The position numbers were made by a program, and so were the translations under genes. From Mycobacterium sp. IS-1496 (GTDB taxonomy: Bacteria > Actinomycetota > Actinomycetes > Mycobacteriales > Mycobacteriaceae), in assembly GCF_001499995.1 (NCBI RefSeq), contig NZ_LQIU01000045.1, positions 155,607 through 219,606 of the forward strand: a DNA stretch of 64,000 bases. Direction: 5' to 3'. Shown piece by piece: positions 34,802 to 44,300 of the stretch (the first letter of the stretch is position 1; each line of letters begins with the position of its first letter). The notes under the pieces are model-generated. The model worked only from the letters and a program-made list of their open reading frames with translations, ran no database searches and was not told the DNA's origin.

Positions 34802-35485
34802 ATGAACCCGCAGGACGACCCCGAGGCCCGGATCCGCGACCTCGAACGCCCGTTGGCCGACCGGGCACAGACGTCCGAACTGGGCACCCAGCCGTACACC
34901 GTCGCGGGGGCGTATCCGCAGCCGGTGTACGACACGCCGTATCCGGTTGCGCCGCAACCGTATTCGAAGGGGTCGTCGCATACGGGCGTGATCGTGCTGG
35001 TGGTCGTGGTGCTGACGCTGCTGGTCTTCGGTGCGGGCCTGGCGATCTACTTCGCGAAGGCCGGGCCGGGCGACGGGGCGGTCACCGCGGGCCGGCCGAC
35101 GATCGCCGGTGGCGGCGGGGCGCTCGATGAGACGCCGGAGGCGCCGGCCACCGGGGAGTTGCCGATCGTGATCCTGCCTGGCGGCCCGTCCGGCGCGGGT
35201 GAGGCGATCGCGCAGGCGCCGCCGGGTGGGCAGTTCAGTGTCTCGGGTGTCGAGGGCGACAAGCGAGTTGCCTGTAACGACAGCCTGATCAGCGTGAGCG
35301 GCGTGTCGAACACGGTGACAATCACCGGGCACTGCGTGAGCGTGACGGTGTCCGGGGTGAGCAATGAGGTGGTCGTCGAGAACGCGGACCGCATCAGCGC
35401 ATCGGGTTTCGAGAATCGGGTGACGTTCCAGACCGGTGACCCTCAGATCGACAATTTCGGCGACAACATCGTCGAGCGCGGCTGA
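34802..35485 (+). CDS. DUF3060-type membrane-anchored protein
   Basis: A 227-residue protein. The N-terminal 60 residues are polar and Pro/Tyr-rich (QPYTVAGAYPQPVYDTPYPV), followed by one transmembrane helix (about 61-85), then an extracytoplasmic Gly/Pro linker and a C-terminal beta-helical domain with repeated SVSGV, SVTVSGVSNEVVV and ISASGF units, which is the DUF3060 pattern of mycobacterial secreted proteins. Function unknown. The ATG at 34802 lies 44 bases behind the TspO-like gene. Confidence 0.75.
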   Translation: MNPQDDPEARIRDLERPLADRAQTSELGTQPYTVAGAYPQPVYDTPYPVAPQPYSKGSSHTGVIVLVVVVLTLLVFGAGLAIYFAKAGPGDGAVTAGRPTIAGGGGALDETPEAPATGELPIVILPGGPSGAGEAIAQAPPGGQFSVSGVEGDKRVACNDSLISVSGVSNTVTITGHCVSVTVSGVSNEVVVENADRISASGFENRVTFQTGDPQIDNFGDNIVERG

Positions 35486-35543
35486 GGCCGTCCGAAATCT
35501 CTCCCGTAACACCTGCGACGCACATCACGATCACACCGTCAGC

Positions 35544-35561
35544 ACCATCGACCTCGATGGT
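35544..35561. promoter_or_regulatory. perfect short inverted repeat in front of the DUF218 gene
   Basis: ACCATCGA (35544-35551) and TCGATGGT (35554-35561) are exact complements around CC. The dyad ends just before the ribosome-binding site AGGAGG (35565-35570) of the gene starting at 35583. It may be an operator or a structure that masks the ribosome-binding site; nothing else supports either reading. Confidence 0.35.
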
Positions 35562-35582
35562 CACAGGAGGCGGGAGACGCGC

Positions 35583-36161
35583 ATGCGGAGAACCTGGAGA
35601 ACCGCCGCGGCAGCCGTGGCGCTCACAGTGGCGGCCCTGGTCGCCGACGTCTCCCCGCCCGTCGCCCACGCGCAACCCCCCGTCGCGGTCAAGGACTTCT
35701 CCAAGCCCGCCATCGTCATCCTCGGCTACGGCCTGGAGCCCGACGGCACCATGCGTCCGATCCTGCGCCGCCGCGTCATCACCGGCCTGACGGTCGCGCA
35801 GTTCTTCCCGCAGTCGCCGATCATCGTCACCGGCGGCAACCCCCGCAACGGTGTCACCGAGGCCGCGGCGATGCGGCGCATGCTGACCATCCTCGGCTTC
35901 CCCGCGCACCGAATCATCGTGGAGGACAAGGCGAACAGCACCGTCCAGAACGCCCGCTTCTCGGTGCCGCTGGCCAAGGAAGCGGGCACCTCGGGCATCA
36001 TCCTCGTCACCTCCTCGACCCATCAGGACCGCGCCGACGGCAACTTCGTCGACGCGGGCGCGAACGTGCTCGCGACGGTCAGCTATCCCGACGGCAGCCC
36101 GCAGGTGAACGCCGCGCAGTTCGCCCGCGACGTCATCAGCCCGCTCATCAACCAGAGCTGA
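35583..36161 (+). CDS. secreted YdcF-like (DUF218) protein
   Basis: A 192-residue protein. Residues 1-30 form a signal peptide ending in AHA before QPPVAV. The mature part is a DUF218/YdcF domain: KPAIVILGYGLEPDGTM, IIVTGGNPRNGVTEAAAMRRML, then IIVEDKANSTVQNARFS and ILVTSSTHQDRA follow the family order. DUF218 proteins are thought to act on S-adenosylmethionine or in envelope biogenesis, but no reaction is firmly known. A strong ribosome-binding site (AGGAGG) precedes the ATG at 35583, and a perfect dyad lies upstream of it. Confidence 0.82.
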   Translation: MRRTWRTAAAAVALTVAALVADVSPPVAHAQPPVAVKDFSKPAIVILGYGLEPDGTMRPILRRRVITGLTVAQFFPQSPIIVTGGNPRNGVTEAAAMRRMLTILGFPAHRIIVEDKANSTVQNARFSVPLAKEAGTSGIILVTSSTHQDRADGNFVDAGANVLATVSYPDGSPQVNAAQFARDVISPLINQS

Positions 36162-36175
36162 CGCGCCCCAGGTTT

Positions 36176-36206
36176 CACCGGACACTACGAGGGGTACTGT
36201 CCGGTG
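36176..36206. promoter_or_regulatory. 13-bp inverted repeat between DUF218 and epimerase genes
   Basis: Arms 36176-36188 (beginning CACCGGACA) and 36194-36206 (ending TGTCCGGTG) pair at 12 of 13 positions, with one C-C mismatch and a five-base loop. It lies 14 bases behind the DUF218 stop and 33 bases before the epimerase ATG. No T-run follows, so an operator for the epimerase is about as likely as a terminator for the upstream gene. Confidence 0.45.
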
Positions 36207-36239
36207 CCATCCTTCCGCAACGCCGCAACCGGGGGTTCG

Positions 36240-37229
36240 ATGAGAGTTCTGGTCACAGGAGGCACCGGTTTCGTCGGTGCCTGGACCGCCAAGGCCGTGC
36301 AGGATGCCGGCCACCAGGTCCGGTTCCTGGTCCGCAAACCCGAACGCCTGACCACCAGCGCGGAGAAGATCGGCGCGGACATCAGCGACCACGTCGTCGG
36401 CGACATCTCCGATCCCGAGTCGACCGCCGCGGCGCTCGACGGTTGTGACGCGGTGATCCACTGCGCAGCAATGGTTTCCACGGACCCGGCGATGGCCGAC
36501 GAGATGCTGCGCACCAACCTCGAGGGTGCGCGGTACGTCCTCGGCGGCGCGGCGAAGGCCAAGCTGGATCCGATCATCCACGTCTCGAGCTTCACCGCGC
36601 TGTTCCGTCCGGGGCTCGACGTGCTGAACGCCGACCTACCCGTCACCGGCGGATCCGACGGCTACGGCAAGTCCAAGGCCGTCGTCGAGGCGTACGCCCG
36701 GGGACTGCAGGACGCCGGGGCGCCGGTGGACATCACCTATCCGGGCATGGTGCTCGGCCCACCGGCCGGCGACCAGTTCGGCGAGGCCGCCGAAGGTGTC
36801 GAGGCGTCGATCAAGATGCGCAGCGTGCCCGGACGCGGGGCGGCGTGGATCGTCATCGACGTCCGCGATCTCGCCGCGCTGCACGTGGCGCTGCTGGAGA
36901 AGGGCCGCGGGCCCCGCCGCTACATGCTGGGCGGCCGGCGGGTACCGGTCGGCGAACTGGCGCAAGTGATCGGCGACGCCGCCGCCCGCGACCTGGCGCC
37001 GATCCCGATCCCCGACGTCGCGCTGCGCACCGTCGGCCGGATCTTCGACGTGATCGGCGACCAACTGCCGTTCGAGACGCCGATCAACTCCGCGGCGATG
37101 CAGTACTACACGCAGATGCCGACCTCCGACGACTCCCCCGCCGAGCGCGATCTCGGCATCACGCAGCGCGATGTCGCCGAGACGATCGCCGACACCGTCG
37201 CGGGACTACGGGAAGTCGGTCGCCTGTAG
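36240..37229 (+). CDS. NAD(P)-dependent epimerase/dehydratase (extended SDR)
   Basis: A 329-residue extended SDR. The nucleotide-binding motif VTGGTGFVGAW is at residues 4-14, the segment VIHCAAMVS follows, and GYGKSKAVVEAY gives the YxxxK pair. The region after that (VDITYPGMVLGPP) is the usual substrate loop start. Enzymes of this group act on sugar nucleotides, steroids or small carbonyls; substrate is not predictable. The ATG at 36240 has a GGGGG stretch upstream. A strong dyad lies in front of the gene. Confidence 0.85.
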   Translation: MRVLVTGGTGFVGAWTAKAVQDAGHQVRFLVRKPERLTTSAEKIGADISDHVVGDISDPESTAAALDGCDAVIHCAAMVSTDPAMADEMLRTNLEGARYVLGGAAKAKLDPIIHVSSFTALFRPGLDVLNADLPVTGGSDGYGKSKAVVEAYARGLQDAGAPVDITYPGMVLGPPAGDQFGEAAEGVEASIKMRSVPGRGAAWIVIDVRDLAALHVALLEKGRGPRRYMLGGRRVPVGELAQVIGDAAARDLAPIPIPDVALRTVGRIFDVIGDQLPFETPINSAAMQYYTQMPTSDDSPAERDLGITQRDVAETIADTVAGLREVGRL

Positions 37230-37267
37230 CGGGAATGGGACGCCGGTCACACCCGTTGTCCCGAAGC

Positions 37268-38137
37268 ATGGAACTCGGATACCACGTACCCATCTTCGAC
37301 ATCGACGGCGGAACGACCGCCATCGCCGGTGAACTCGCCCGCGTCGGCCACGCGGCGGAGGCGTCCGGCGCGACCTGGCTGTCGTTCATGGACCACTTCT
37401 TCCAGATCGAGCCGACCGGGCTGCCCGCCGAGGCGAACATGCTCGAGGGCTACACGTCGCTGGGCTTCATGGCCGCGCACACGTCGACCATCGAGCTCGG
37501 ACTGCTGGTCACGGGCGTGACGTACCGCCATCCGGGGCTGCTCGCCAAGACGGTGACGACGGTCGACGTGGTCTCGGGGGGACGGGCATGGCTCGGGATC
37601 GGCGCCGCATGGTTCGAACGTGAACATCACGGGCTCGGTGTGCCGTATCCGCCTGTCTCCGAACGCTTCGAGCGTCTCGAGGAGACGCTGCAGATCTGCG
37701 CGCAGATGTGGGATCCCGCGAACAACGGGCCGTTCGAGGGCAAGCACTACCAGTTGGCGGAGACGCTGTGTAACCCGCAGCCGATCGACAAACCGAAGGT
37801 GATGATCGGCGGCAGCGGTGAACGCAAGACCCTGCGCCTGGTGGCGCAGTACGGCGATGCGTGCAACCTGTTCGGTTCACCGGACGAGGTGGCACACAAA
37901 CTCGACGTGCTCCGGCGGCACTGCGACGACGTCGGGCGCGATGTCGACGACATCCGCGTCACGATCCTTAGCCACGACGGGCCCACCCCCGACACCAAGG
38001 ACGAATTCGTCCGCGCCATGGCCGAATACGCGAAGGTCGGTGTGCAGACCGCGATCGTCATGCCGCCGGGCGGCTCGCCGTCGAAGTGGATCGACGGCAT
38101 CGCGCCGGTGGTCCCGAAGCTCGCCGAGCTGAATTGA
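37268..38137 (+). CDS. luciferase-like (probably F420-dependent) oxidoreductase
   Basis: A 289-residue TIM-barrel protein of the LLM class. The markers are LGYHVPIFDI at the start, then TWLSFMDHFFQ, the strand LGLLVTGVTYRHPGLLAKT, the SGGRAWLGIGAAWFEREHHG segment that binds the cofactor phosphate, and KVMIGGSGERKTLRL. This arrangement is typical of mycobacterial F420-using enzymes. The substrate is unknown. It lies 38 bases after the epimerase and may be co-transcribed with it. Downstream is the second copy of the dispersed palindromic repeat. Confidence 0.85.
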   Translation: MELGYHVPIFDIDGGTTAIAGELARVGHAAEASGATWLSFMDHFFQIEPTGLPAEANMLEGYTSLGFMAAHTSTIELGLLVTGVTYRHPGLLAKTVTTVDVVSGGRAWLGIGAAWFEREHHGLGVPYPPVSERFERLEETLQICAQMWDPANNGPFEGKHYQLAETLCNPQPIDKPKVMIGGSGERKTLRLVAQYGDACNLFGSPDEVAHKLDVLRRHCDDVGRDVDDIRVTILSHDGPTPDTKDEFVRAMAEYAKVGVQTAIVMPPGGSPSKWIDGIAPVVPKLAELN

Positions 38138-38176
38138 ACCCGCCCGCCTGACGAGAGTCCCGCGGCGGTGTCTTCC

Positions 38177-38250
38177 CCGATGCTGTGCTCGATTCCGACA
38201 CCAGGGCTGCGGTTCCACGGCCGGACCGACTGATCCACAGCCGTGGTGTC
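38177..38250 (-). repeat. palindromic dispersed repeat, copy 2
   Basis: The 74-base counterpart of the element at 9150-9222, in the opposite orientation. On the plus strand GACACCAGGGCTGCGG (38197-38212) pairs with CCACAGCCGTGGTGTC (38235-38250) at 14 of 16 positions. Outside the hairpin lies CCGATGCTGTGCTCG (38177-38191), matching the outer end of copy 1. This copy abuts the broken 5' end of the MOSC pseudogene. Confidence 0.7.
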
Positions 38251-39162
38251 CACATCGGAGACAGCGCACGGACCAACCTGCCCGCGCTGGTCTATCAGAC
38301 CGCGTCCTACGACCACTGGCGGCGCCACCTGGACCGCGACGACCTCACACCCGGATGCTTCGGGGAGAACTTCACGGTCGACGGGCTGGCCGACGACGAG
38401 GTGTGTATCGGAGACCGCTACCGGATCGGCGGCGCCGAGTTCGAGGTGACCCAGCCGCGCGTCACCTGCTTCCGGGTCGGCATGCGCCTCGGCGAGCCGC
38501 GGATGCCGAATCTGTTGGTGGCCCACCATCGACCCGGCTTCTACCTGCGCGTCATCACCGAGGGCGTGGTGGCCGCCGGCGACGTAATCGTCCGCACCCG
38601 CCGCGGCCGGCACGGCCTGTCCGTCGCGGCGGTCGACGCGCTGTTGTACCTGCCGGGCCGTGACGTGGACACGCTGCGCAAGGCCGTCGACATCCCCCGC
38701 GCTAAGCCCGGGCTGGGTGCAGTCGTTCCGCGAGCTCATCGCCGCCGCCGAACTGAACAGGCTGGGCTGGAACGGATTCCGACCGCTCCGGGTCACAGCC
38801 ACCCACCGCGAGTCCGACGATGTGCTGTCGATCGAACTCAAATCCGGTGACGGTGCGCCGCTACCGCATCAGCGTCAAACGCGAGCCCCTCGGCGTGGTG
38901 AGTCAATGGCTGCACAGCATGACACGTCCGGGGTTGGCTGACCGTCGGCTGGTCCGACCGCTACCGGAGCCTCCTCGAACTCGCGGAGGCCTGTGACGTC
39001 CCCACCCGCTACTCGTGCCGCAGCGGCGTCTGCCACATCTGCGTCACCGACGTCGTCGCCGGAGCCGCCGAGTACTCGCCACCGCCGCTCGACGCACCAC
39101 CGGACGGATCGGTGCTGATCTGCTCGGCGGTCCCCACCACGGAGCTCGTCCTGGACCTCTAG
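38251..39162 (+). pseudogene. decayed MOSC - ferredoxin reductase - [2Fe-2S] ferredoxin fusion gene
   Basis: The remains of a long MOSC/YiiM-like fusion lie in three frames. The 5' end is lost. A MOSC part is readable (GCFGENFTVDGLADDEVCIG, then FEVTQPRVTCFRVGMRLGEP). Near 38700 the frame shifts to continue ALSPGWVQSFRELIAAAEL and FRPLRVTATHRESDDVLSIE. Most of the FAD/NAD reductase module is missing: after LKSGDGAPLP the sequence jumps in another frame to YRISVKREPLGVVSQWLH. The C-terminal ferredoxin from about 38940 is intact to its TAG at 39162, with RYSCRSGVCHICVTDVVAG and a final Cys (VLICSAVP). At least two frameshifts and two deletions rule out the full product. Confidence 0.8.
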
Positions 39163-39243
39163 CCCCCCGCCGCCGATGTCCCCGACGTGCCTTATGTTGG
39201 GTCGTCCGGCCAGGAACGGGGACAGACGCGGACAGATCAAGGA

Positions 39244-40686
39244 ATGCAGGTGGACGACAACAGGGGGCTGTCGGCGGCTGAGCTGCTCGAACTCAATCGG
39301 GACCTGCACGGATCCCGGGCGATCCGGCTGCTGGCCACCCACAACCTCGGGCTCTACGCCACGCTCATGGAACGCCACCTCAGCGACGGCGTCGTCGCCG
39401 AGACCCAACTGGTGGTGCGCCTGGAGCGCGACCTGCACGACCTCGACCCCGACGGGCAGTCCGGGCTGGCGCTGATCAAGTCGTGGGCCAGCCAGGGCTG
39501 GCTGCACCGCATCGTCGACGAACGCAGCGACCAGAACATCTGTTACCTCACCCAGGACGCGCGCCGCGCGCTGGACTTCCTGCGCGGGATGCGCCGACAG
39601 GACACCATCGCCACCGGTGGGTCCATCAACGGCATCGCCTCACGTCTCAAGCAGGTCGCGATCCGCGTGGACAACGACCCCGCGCGCATCCGCAAGAGCA
39701 TCGAGGCCGAAATGGCGGCTCTGCAGGCCCAGCTCGACGACCTCGAGGCCGGCCAGCGCCCGGATCCCGATGTCACCGACGCCTACGACGAGGCCCGCGC
39801 AATCGCGCTGCAGATGGAACGGCTCATCACCGACATCGGCCAGTACGGGTCGATGATCGAACAGGCCACCGCGGCGCTGGACGAGCCGATCGACAGCAAT
39901 GCCGAGTACCGCGACCGGCAGCGCCAGATGTACGCCGACTACCAGGCCGCATGGGATTCGCAGGGCCGCGACAGCCACCGCGCGTTCCTACGGATGATCA
40001 ACGACCCCGACCAGCGCGCGGAGTTCGAGGCCGACGTGGCGGCGGTCGCCGAGGCGCTGCCGGCCCTGGACCCGGCGCTGCAAAAGGTGATGGCCGGGTT
40101 TTTCGAACTGGTCGGCCATCAGATCGACGAGGTCGAACGCATCCAGCAGCGCTGCGCGCAGCGGGTCAAGCGGTTCACCGCATTCGGGACACTCGAGCAG
40201 AGCCGCGGGGTGGCCCGTCAGCTCAACGAGGCGATCGGCGCCGCGCGCGCCCTGCTCAAGACGTCGTTGGCCGACTCCCGGCTCGGCATCGACGTGCCGT
40301 TGGCCCGCCACGCGATCAGCTCCGTCGGCGCGCTGACCTTCAAGATCGGCGACCTGTCGGCGCCCAAACCCGCCAAACCCGCTGCGGGCGAAGTGGATCT
40401 GGCCAGCTTCGCCGCGCTCACCACGCAGGTCGACGCGCCCGCGATGTCGGACATGCTCAACGCCGCGCTGCCCGTCTCCCTCTCCCGCGCCGTCGGGATG
40501 TTGGACAACGCGTACCTGGGCCACGTCATCGTGCTGTGGTCCTGGGCGCTCAAACAACCGAACGACGGGCGGGCGGCGTCGACCACGGTCCGGTTCCGCT
40601 CCCTCGACGGCCTTGACCGCGAAATCGCCGTACCGGATCTGATGTTCACCGAACCGATCACCACACTCGCTGGAGTTTCGCAGTGA
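39244..40686 (+). CDS. jetA: JetA/MksF (DUF3375), kleisin-like subunit of a Wadjet-type SMC complex
   Basis: A 480-residue DUF3375 protein. Its beginning (AAELLELNRDLHGSRAIRLL, then ATHNLGLYATLMERHL) matches the DUF3375 lead-in; the helical middle (ARIRKSIEAEMAALQAQLDD) and the gene order support the call. In type I Wadjet, JetA is the kleisin linking JetC heads and JetB. AAGGA at 39239-39243 touches the ATG at 39244 but is well spaced from a GTG at 39250, so the latter may be the true start; the frame is open from 39187. It overlaps jetB by GTGA. It lies 81 bases behind the MOSC pseudogene. Confidence 0.83.
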   Translation: MQVDDNRGLSAAELLELNRDLHGSRAIRLLATHNLGLYATLMERHLSDGVVAETQLVVRLERDLHDLDPDGQSGLALIKSWASQGWLHRIVDERSDQNICYLTQDARRALDFLRGMRRQDTIATGGSINGIASRLKQVAIRVDNDPARIRKSIEAEMAALQAQLDDLEAGQRPDPDVTDAYDEARAIALQMERLITDIGQYGSMIEQATAALDEPIDSNAEYRDRQRQMYADYQAAWDSQGRDSHRAFLRMINDPDQRAEFEADVAAVAEALPALDPALQKVMAGFFELVGHQIDEVERIQQRCAQRVKRFTAFGTLEQSRGVARQLNEAIGAARALLKTSLADSRLGIDVPLARHAISSVGALTFKIGDLSAPKPAKPAAGEVDLASFAALTTQVDAPAMSDMLNAALPVSLSRAVGMLDNAYLGHVIVLWSWALKQPNDGRAASTTVRFRSLDGLDREIAVPDLMFTEPITTLAGVSQ

Positions 40687-41372
40687 CCTCTCCGTCCACG
40701 GACCCCGACATCGACTTCTCGTCCCTCCCCCAGGTCGACCAGAACGCCCGTCCCCCGCACCAGCTCAGGCCGCGCTTCGACGGCGATGTCTCCGAACTCC
40801 CCGACCGGGCCTGCTGGGCGCTGCAGAACCTGCTCACCCGCCGCTACATCAGCGCCGAGTCCGACAGCGACCTGTTCAGCTGGGTGCTCGAATACCGCAA
40901 ACAACTCAGCGTGCGGCTCTCCGAACTCGACCTGATCCTGCGCGTCGTCGACGGTACCGACGTCGCGTTCGTCGAACAGGCCCGCTACGAATCAGCAAGG
41001 GGCGTCAAGCTTCTGCGCCGTGAACCGCTGGGCACCTACGACTCGATCCTGGCGTTGCACCTCGCGCAGATGATGCGCGCCGCGGGCGGGCAGAGCGTCC
41101 TGATCAGCCGCGAGGAGATGCACGGTCTGTTCTCGGGGGTGCTCAACGACACCGACCGCGACGCGGTGACGTTCACCGCACGCATCGACGGCGCCATCGC
41201 CCGCCTGGCCGGGCTGGAGATCCTGCGCCGCAGCCGCGACGACGAGGACAGCTACACCATCAGCCCGGTCATCACCGCCGTGATGACAGCGAGCGTGATC
41301 ACCGAACTACAGCAGCAGTTCGAGCAGCTGCTGGGCGGCGGGACGCCGGCCGAGGAGGTCGAGATTGACTGA
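40683..41372 (+). CDS. jetB: JetB/MksE (DUF4194), KITE-type subunit of a Wadjet-type SMC complex
   Basis: A 229-residue DUF4194 protein. The segment ELPDRACWALQNLLTRRYIS, the EYRKQLSVRLSELDLIL helix and a winged-helix-like middle (LLRREPLGTYDSILALHL and on) fit the MksE/JetB family of KITE proteins, which bind the kleisin and DNA. The GTG start overlaps jetA by four bases and its stop overlaps the TTG start of jetC by eight, so the three are translationally coupled, as expected for subunits of one complex. Confidence 0.83.
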   Translation: MTSPSTDPDIDFSSLPQVDQNARPPHQLRPRFDGDVSELPDRACWALQNLLTRRYISAESDSDLFSWVLEYRKQLSVRLSELDLILRVVDGTDVAFVEQARYESARGVKLLRREPLGTYDSILALHLAQMMRAAGGQSVLISREEMHGLFSGVLNDTDRDAVTFTARIDGAIARLAGLEILRRSRDDEDSYTISPVITAVMTASVITELQQQFEQLLGGGTPAEEVEID

Positions 41373-44300
41373 GCAGTTCCACCTGTCCCGGCTTCAGGTC
41401 ATCAACTGGGGTGTCTTCGACGGGTACCATTCGATCCCGTTCAGCCCCGGCGGCGCGTTGATCGCCGGCGCCTCCGGCAGCGGTAAATCCTCTCTGCTGG
41501 ATGCGATCTCGCTCGGCTTCCTGCCGTTCAACCGGCGCAATTTCAACGCCTCAGGCGACAACACGGCGGCCGGGTCGAACGCGGGACGCCGCACCGTCGA
41601 CAAGTACGTGCGCGGTGCGTGGGGCCAGCGCAGCGACGGCGGCACCAGCCGGGTGATGTACCTGCGCGGCGACGGCACCGCGTGGTCGGCGGTCGCGGTC
41701 ACCTACGCCGGCGACTCGGGGCGCACCGTCACCGGCCTGGTGCTCAAATGGCTGACCGGTGAGTCGCGGTCGGACTCGTCGAGCCGGTTCGTGATCGGAG
41801 ACGGTGACCTCGACATCGAGGACGTCTGCAACCGCTGGGCGGCGGGGCGTTTCGACACGGGCGTGTTCAAGGACCACGGCTGGCGGTTCACCACCAAGGT
41901 CGAATCGCAGTACCTGGCGCAGTTGTACGCGACCATCGGCATCCGCGCCTCCGACGCCGCCCAACAGCTGCTCGGCAAGGCGAAATCGCTGAAGAGCGTG
42001 GGCGGGCTCGAACAGTTCGTCCGCGAGTTCATGCTCGACGAACCCGACAGCCTTGCGCGGCTGCCGGAGGCGCTCAAGCAGATCGACCCGCTGGTCGAGG
42101 CCCGCGAACTGCTCGCGGTCGCGCAGCGCAAACGCAAGATCCTCGGCGACATCGAGAAGATCCAGCACCGCTACGCCTCCGAATCGTCGGATCTGGGCAT
42201 CATCGACCTGGTCGACCTGCCGATGGTGCGCGCGTACACCGACCACGTCCGGCTTGCGCAGTGCCCGGCGCAGATCGCGCAGCTCGATACCACGATCGAC
42301 CAGCTCGACAACGAGTACGAGGACGTCACCCGCAGCCTGAATCTCGCGAAGGCCGAGGCGGATTCGCTCAACGCGCAGATCAGCGGCAACAGCGCGAGCA
42401 TCGGTCCGCTGCAGTCGCAGGTGGCCGCCGCCGAGACCGAGGCCGAGCAGGTGTCGCGTCGGCGCAGCGCCTACGAGGACATGGTGACCGCCCAGGGCCA
42501 AGAGGTGCCAGACACGGCCGAGGAGTTCTGGAACCTGCGCGAGGAACTGCTGACCGAGGCGACCGAGCTGCTGGCCAAGGTCGAACGCAACCGGGAGGCG
42601 TCCACCGACGCCGAATACGCGCAGAAGGCGGCACGCATCGCCCGCGACGACGCGGCGAAGGAGCTCAAACGCGTCGAACACGTCGGGTCGGCGCTGCCGG
42701 AGTTCGCGCTGCTGATGCGCGACCAGATCTGCGCGGCGATCGGCGTCGAGGCGTCGGAGCTGCCGTACGTCGCCGAACTGATGGACCTGCGCCCGGACCA
42801 GACGCGCTGGCGGATCGCGGTGGAGAAGGTGCTGCGCGGGGCGGGGCTGCGGCTGCTGGTGCCCGACCAGCACTGGACCAGGGTCCTGCGATTCGTCAAC
42901 GAGACGAACATGCGCGGCCGGCTGGCGCTGCACCATGTCCGGGCGAAGCTCTACGGGGCCGAACCGGTCGACCCGGAGCCGAACACGTTGGCGGGCAAGC
43001 TGTTCGCCGTCGACGCGTCGCATCCGTGTGCGGCCGAGGCCGTCGACGTCGTCACCGGGGCCGGCGACCACATCTGCGTCGACACCCCCGACGTGTTCGC
43101 GCGGTTCCGCCGTGCGGTCACCGACACCGGCCTGTATAAGGACTCCGACCGGTTGGCGATCAAGGACGACCGCCGCCCGCTCAAGCAGTCGGAGTACCTG
43201 TACCAGGGTGACGTGTCGGCGAAGATCAACGCGCTCACCGTCGATCTGGCCGCCGCCGAGCAGGCCTACCAGAAGGCGCGGCGGGTCGCCGACGAGATCG
43301 CCGCGCAACGCCAGCAGTGGCGCGACCGGGCGGCCGCGTGCAAGGCGGTCTGCGAGCAGTTCCCGCAGTGGAGCCACATCGACGTCGAGACCGCCGACGG
43401 GCACGCCGACCGGCTGCGCGAACAGTACGAGCTGCTGCTCGCCGACCACCCCGACATCGAGGCGCTCAACGCGCGCGCCGACGAATGCTGGTCGCAGATC
43501 CAGGTGTTGATGACCCGGCGAGGCGCGATCCAGACGCGCCGCGACGATCTCGACTCCCGGCGCACGCAGCTGCTGGAACTGTCGGAGCGGCTGCAGCCGG
43601 CGTTCGTGTCGGAGCCGTTGACCGAGCTGCTGCACCGCTACGCCGGTCAGGTCCCGGTGACCCTCGAGTTGTTGAGCCCCGAACCGCACCGCGATGCGCT
43701 GTTCGCGGCGATCAAGAAGGAGCGTGAGCAGCTGCGGGAGAGCCGGCGCCGTTCGTACGACGAACTCGCTCGCATCCTCAACACCTTCGACACCGCGTTC
43801 CCGGACGCAATACCCAACGACAGCACCAACTTCGACGAGCGCGTGCACGACTACGTGGCGCTGTGCCGGCACATCGACGAGCGCGAGCTGCCCGAGGCCT
43901 ACGAGCGAATGATGCGGCTGGTGACCGAGCAGGCACCCGACGCCATCCTCACGCTGCACCGGGTGGCCGAGCAGGAGGCGCGGCGCATCGCCGAGCAGAT
44001 CGAGAGGGTCAACACCGGGCTCGGCGCGGTGGAGTTCAACCGGGGCACCCGGTTGACGCTGCGGGCCACCCCGCGGCAGTTGACCGCAGTGTCGGAGCTG
44101 ACGGAGATCGTGCGGGCGATCTCACGGCGCATCGCCGAGGTGGGCCTCGGAGACAAGCAGGCGATCCTCGACCAGTACGCCGACATCCTGCGGCTGCGCA
44201 ACCGGCTGGCGTCCACGGCGCCGGAGGACAAGGCCTGGACGCGCGACGCGCTCGACGTGCGCAACCGGTTCACCTTCGACTGCGCGGAATGGGATGTGAC

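Noticed and set aside
39187..39243. Upstream in-frame extension of jetA from a GTG at 39187
   Set aside because: The added residues lack coding character and no ribosome-binding site precedes it, whereas AAGGA lies directly before the 39244/39250 start codons.
41551..43959. Long minus-strand open frame of 802 codons opposite jetC
   Set aside because: Same reason: no motif, Arg/Val/Gln-rich shadow of the jetC coding strand.
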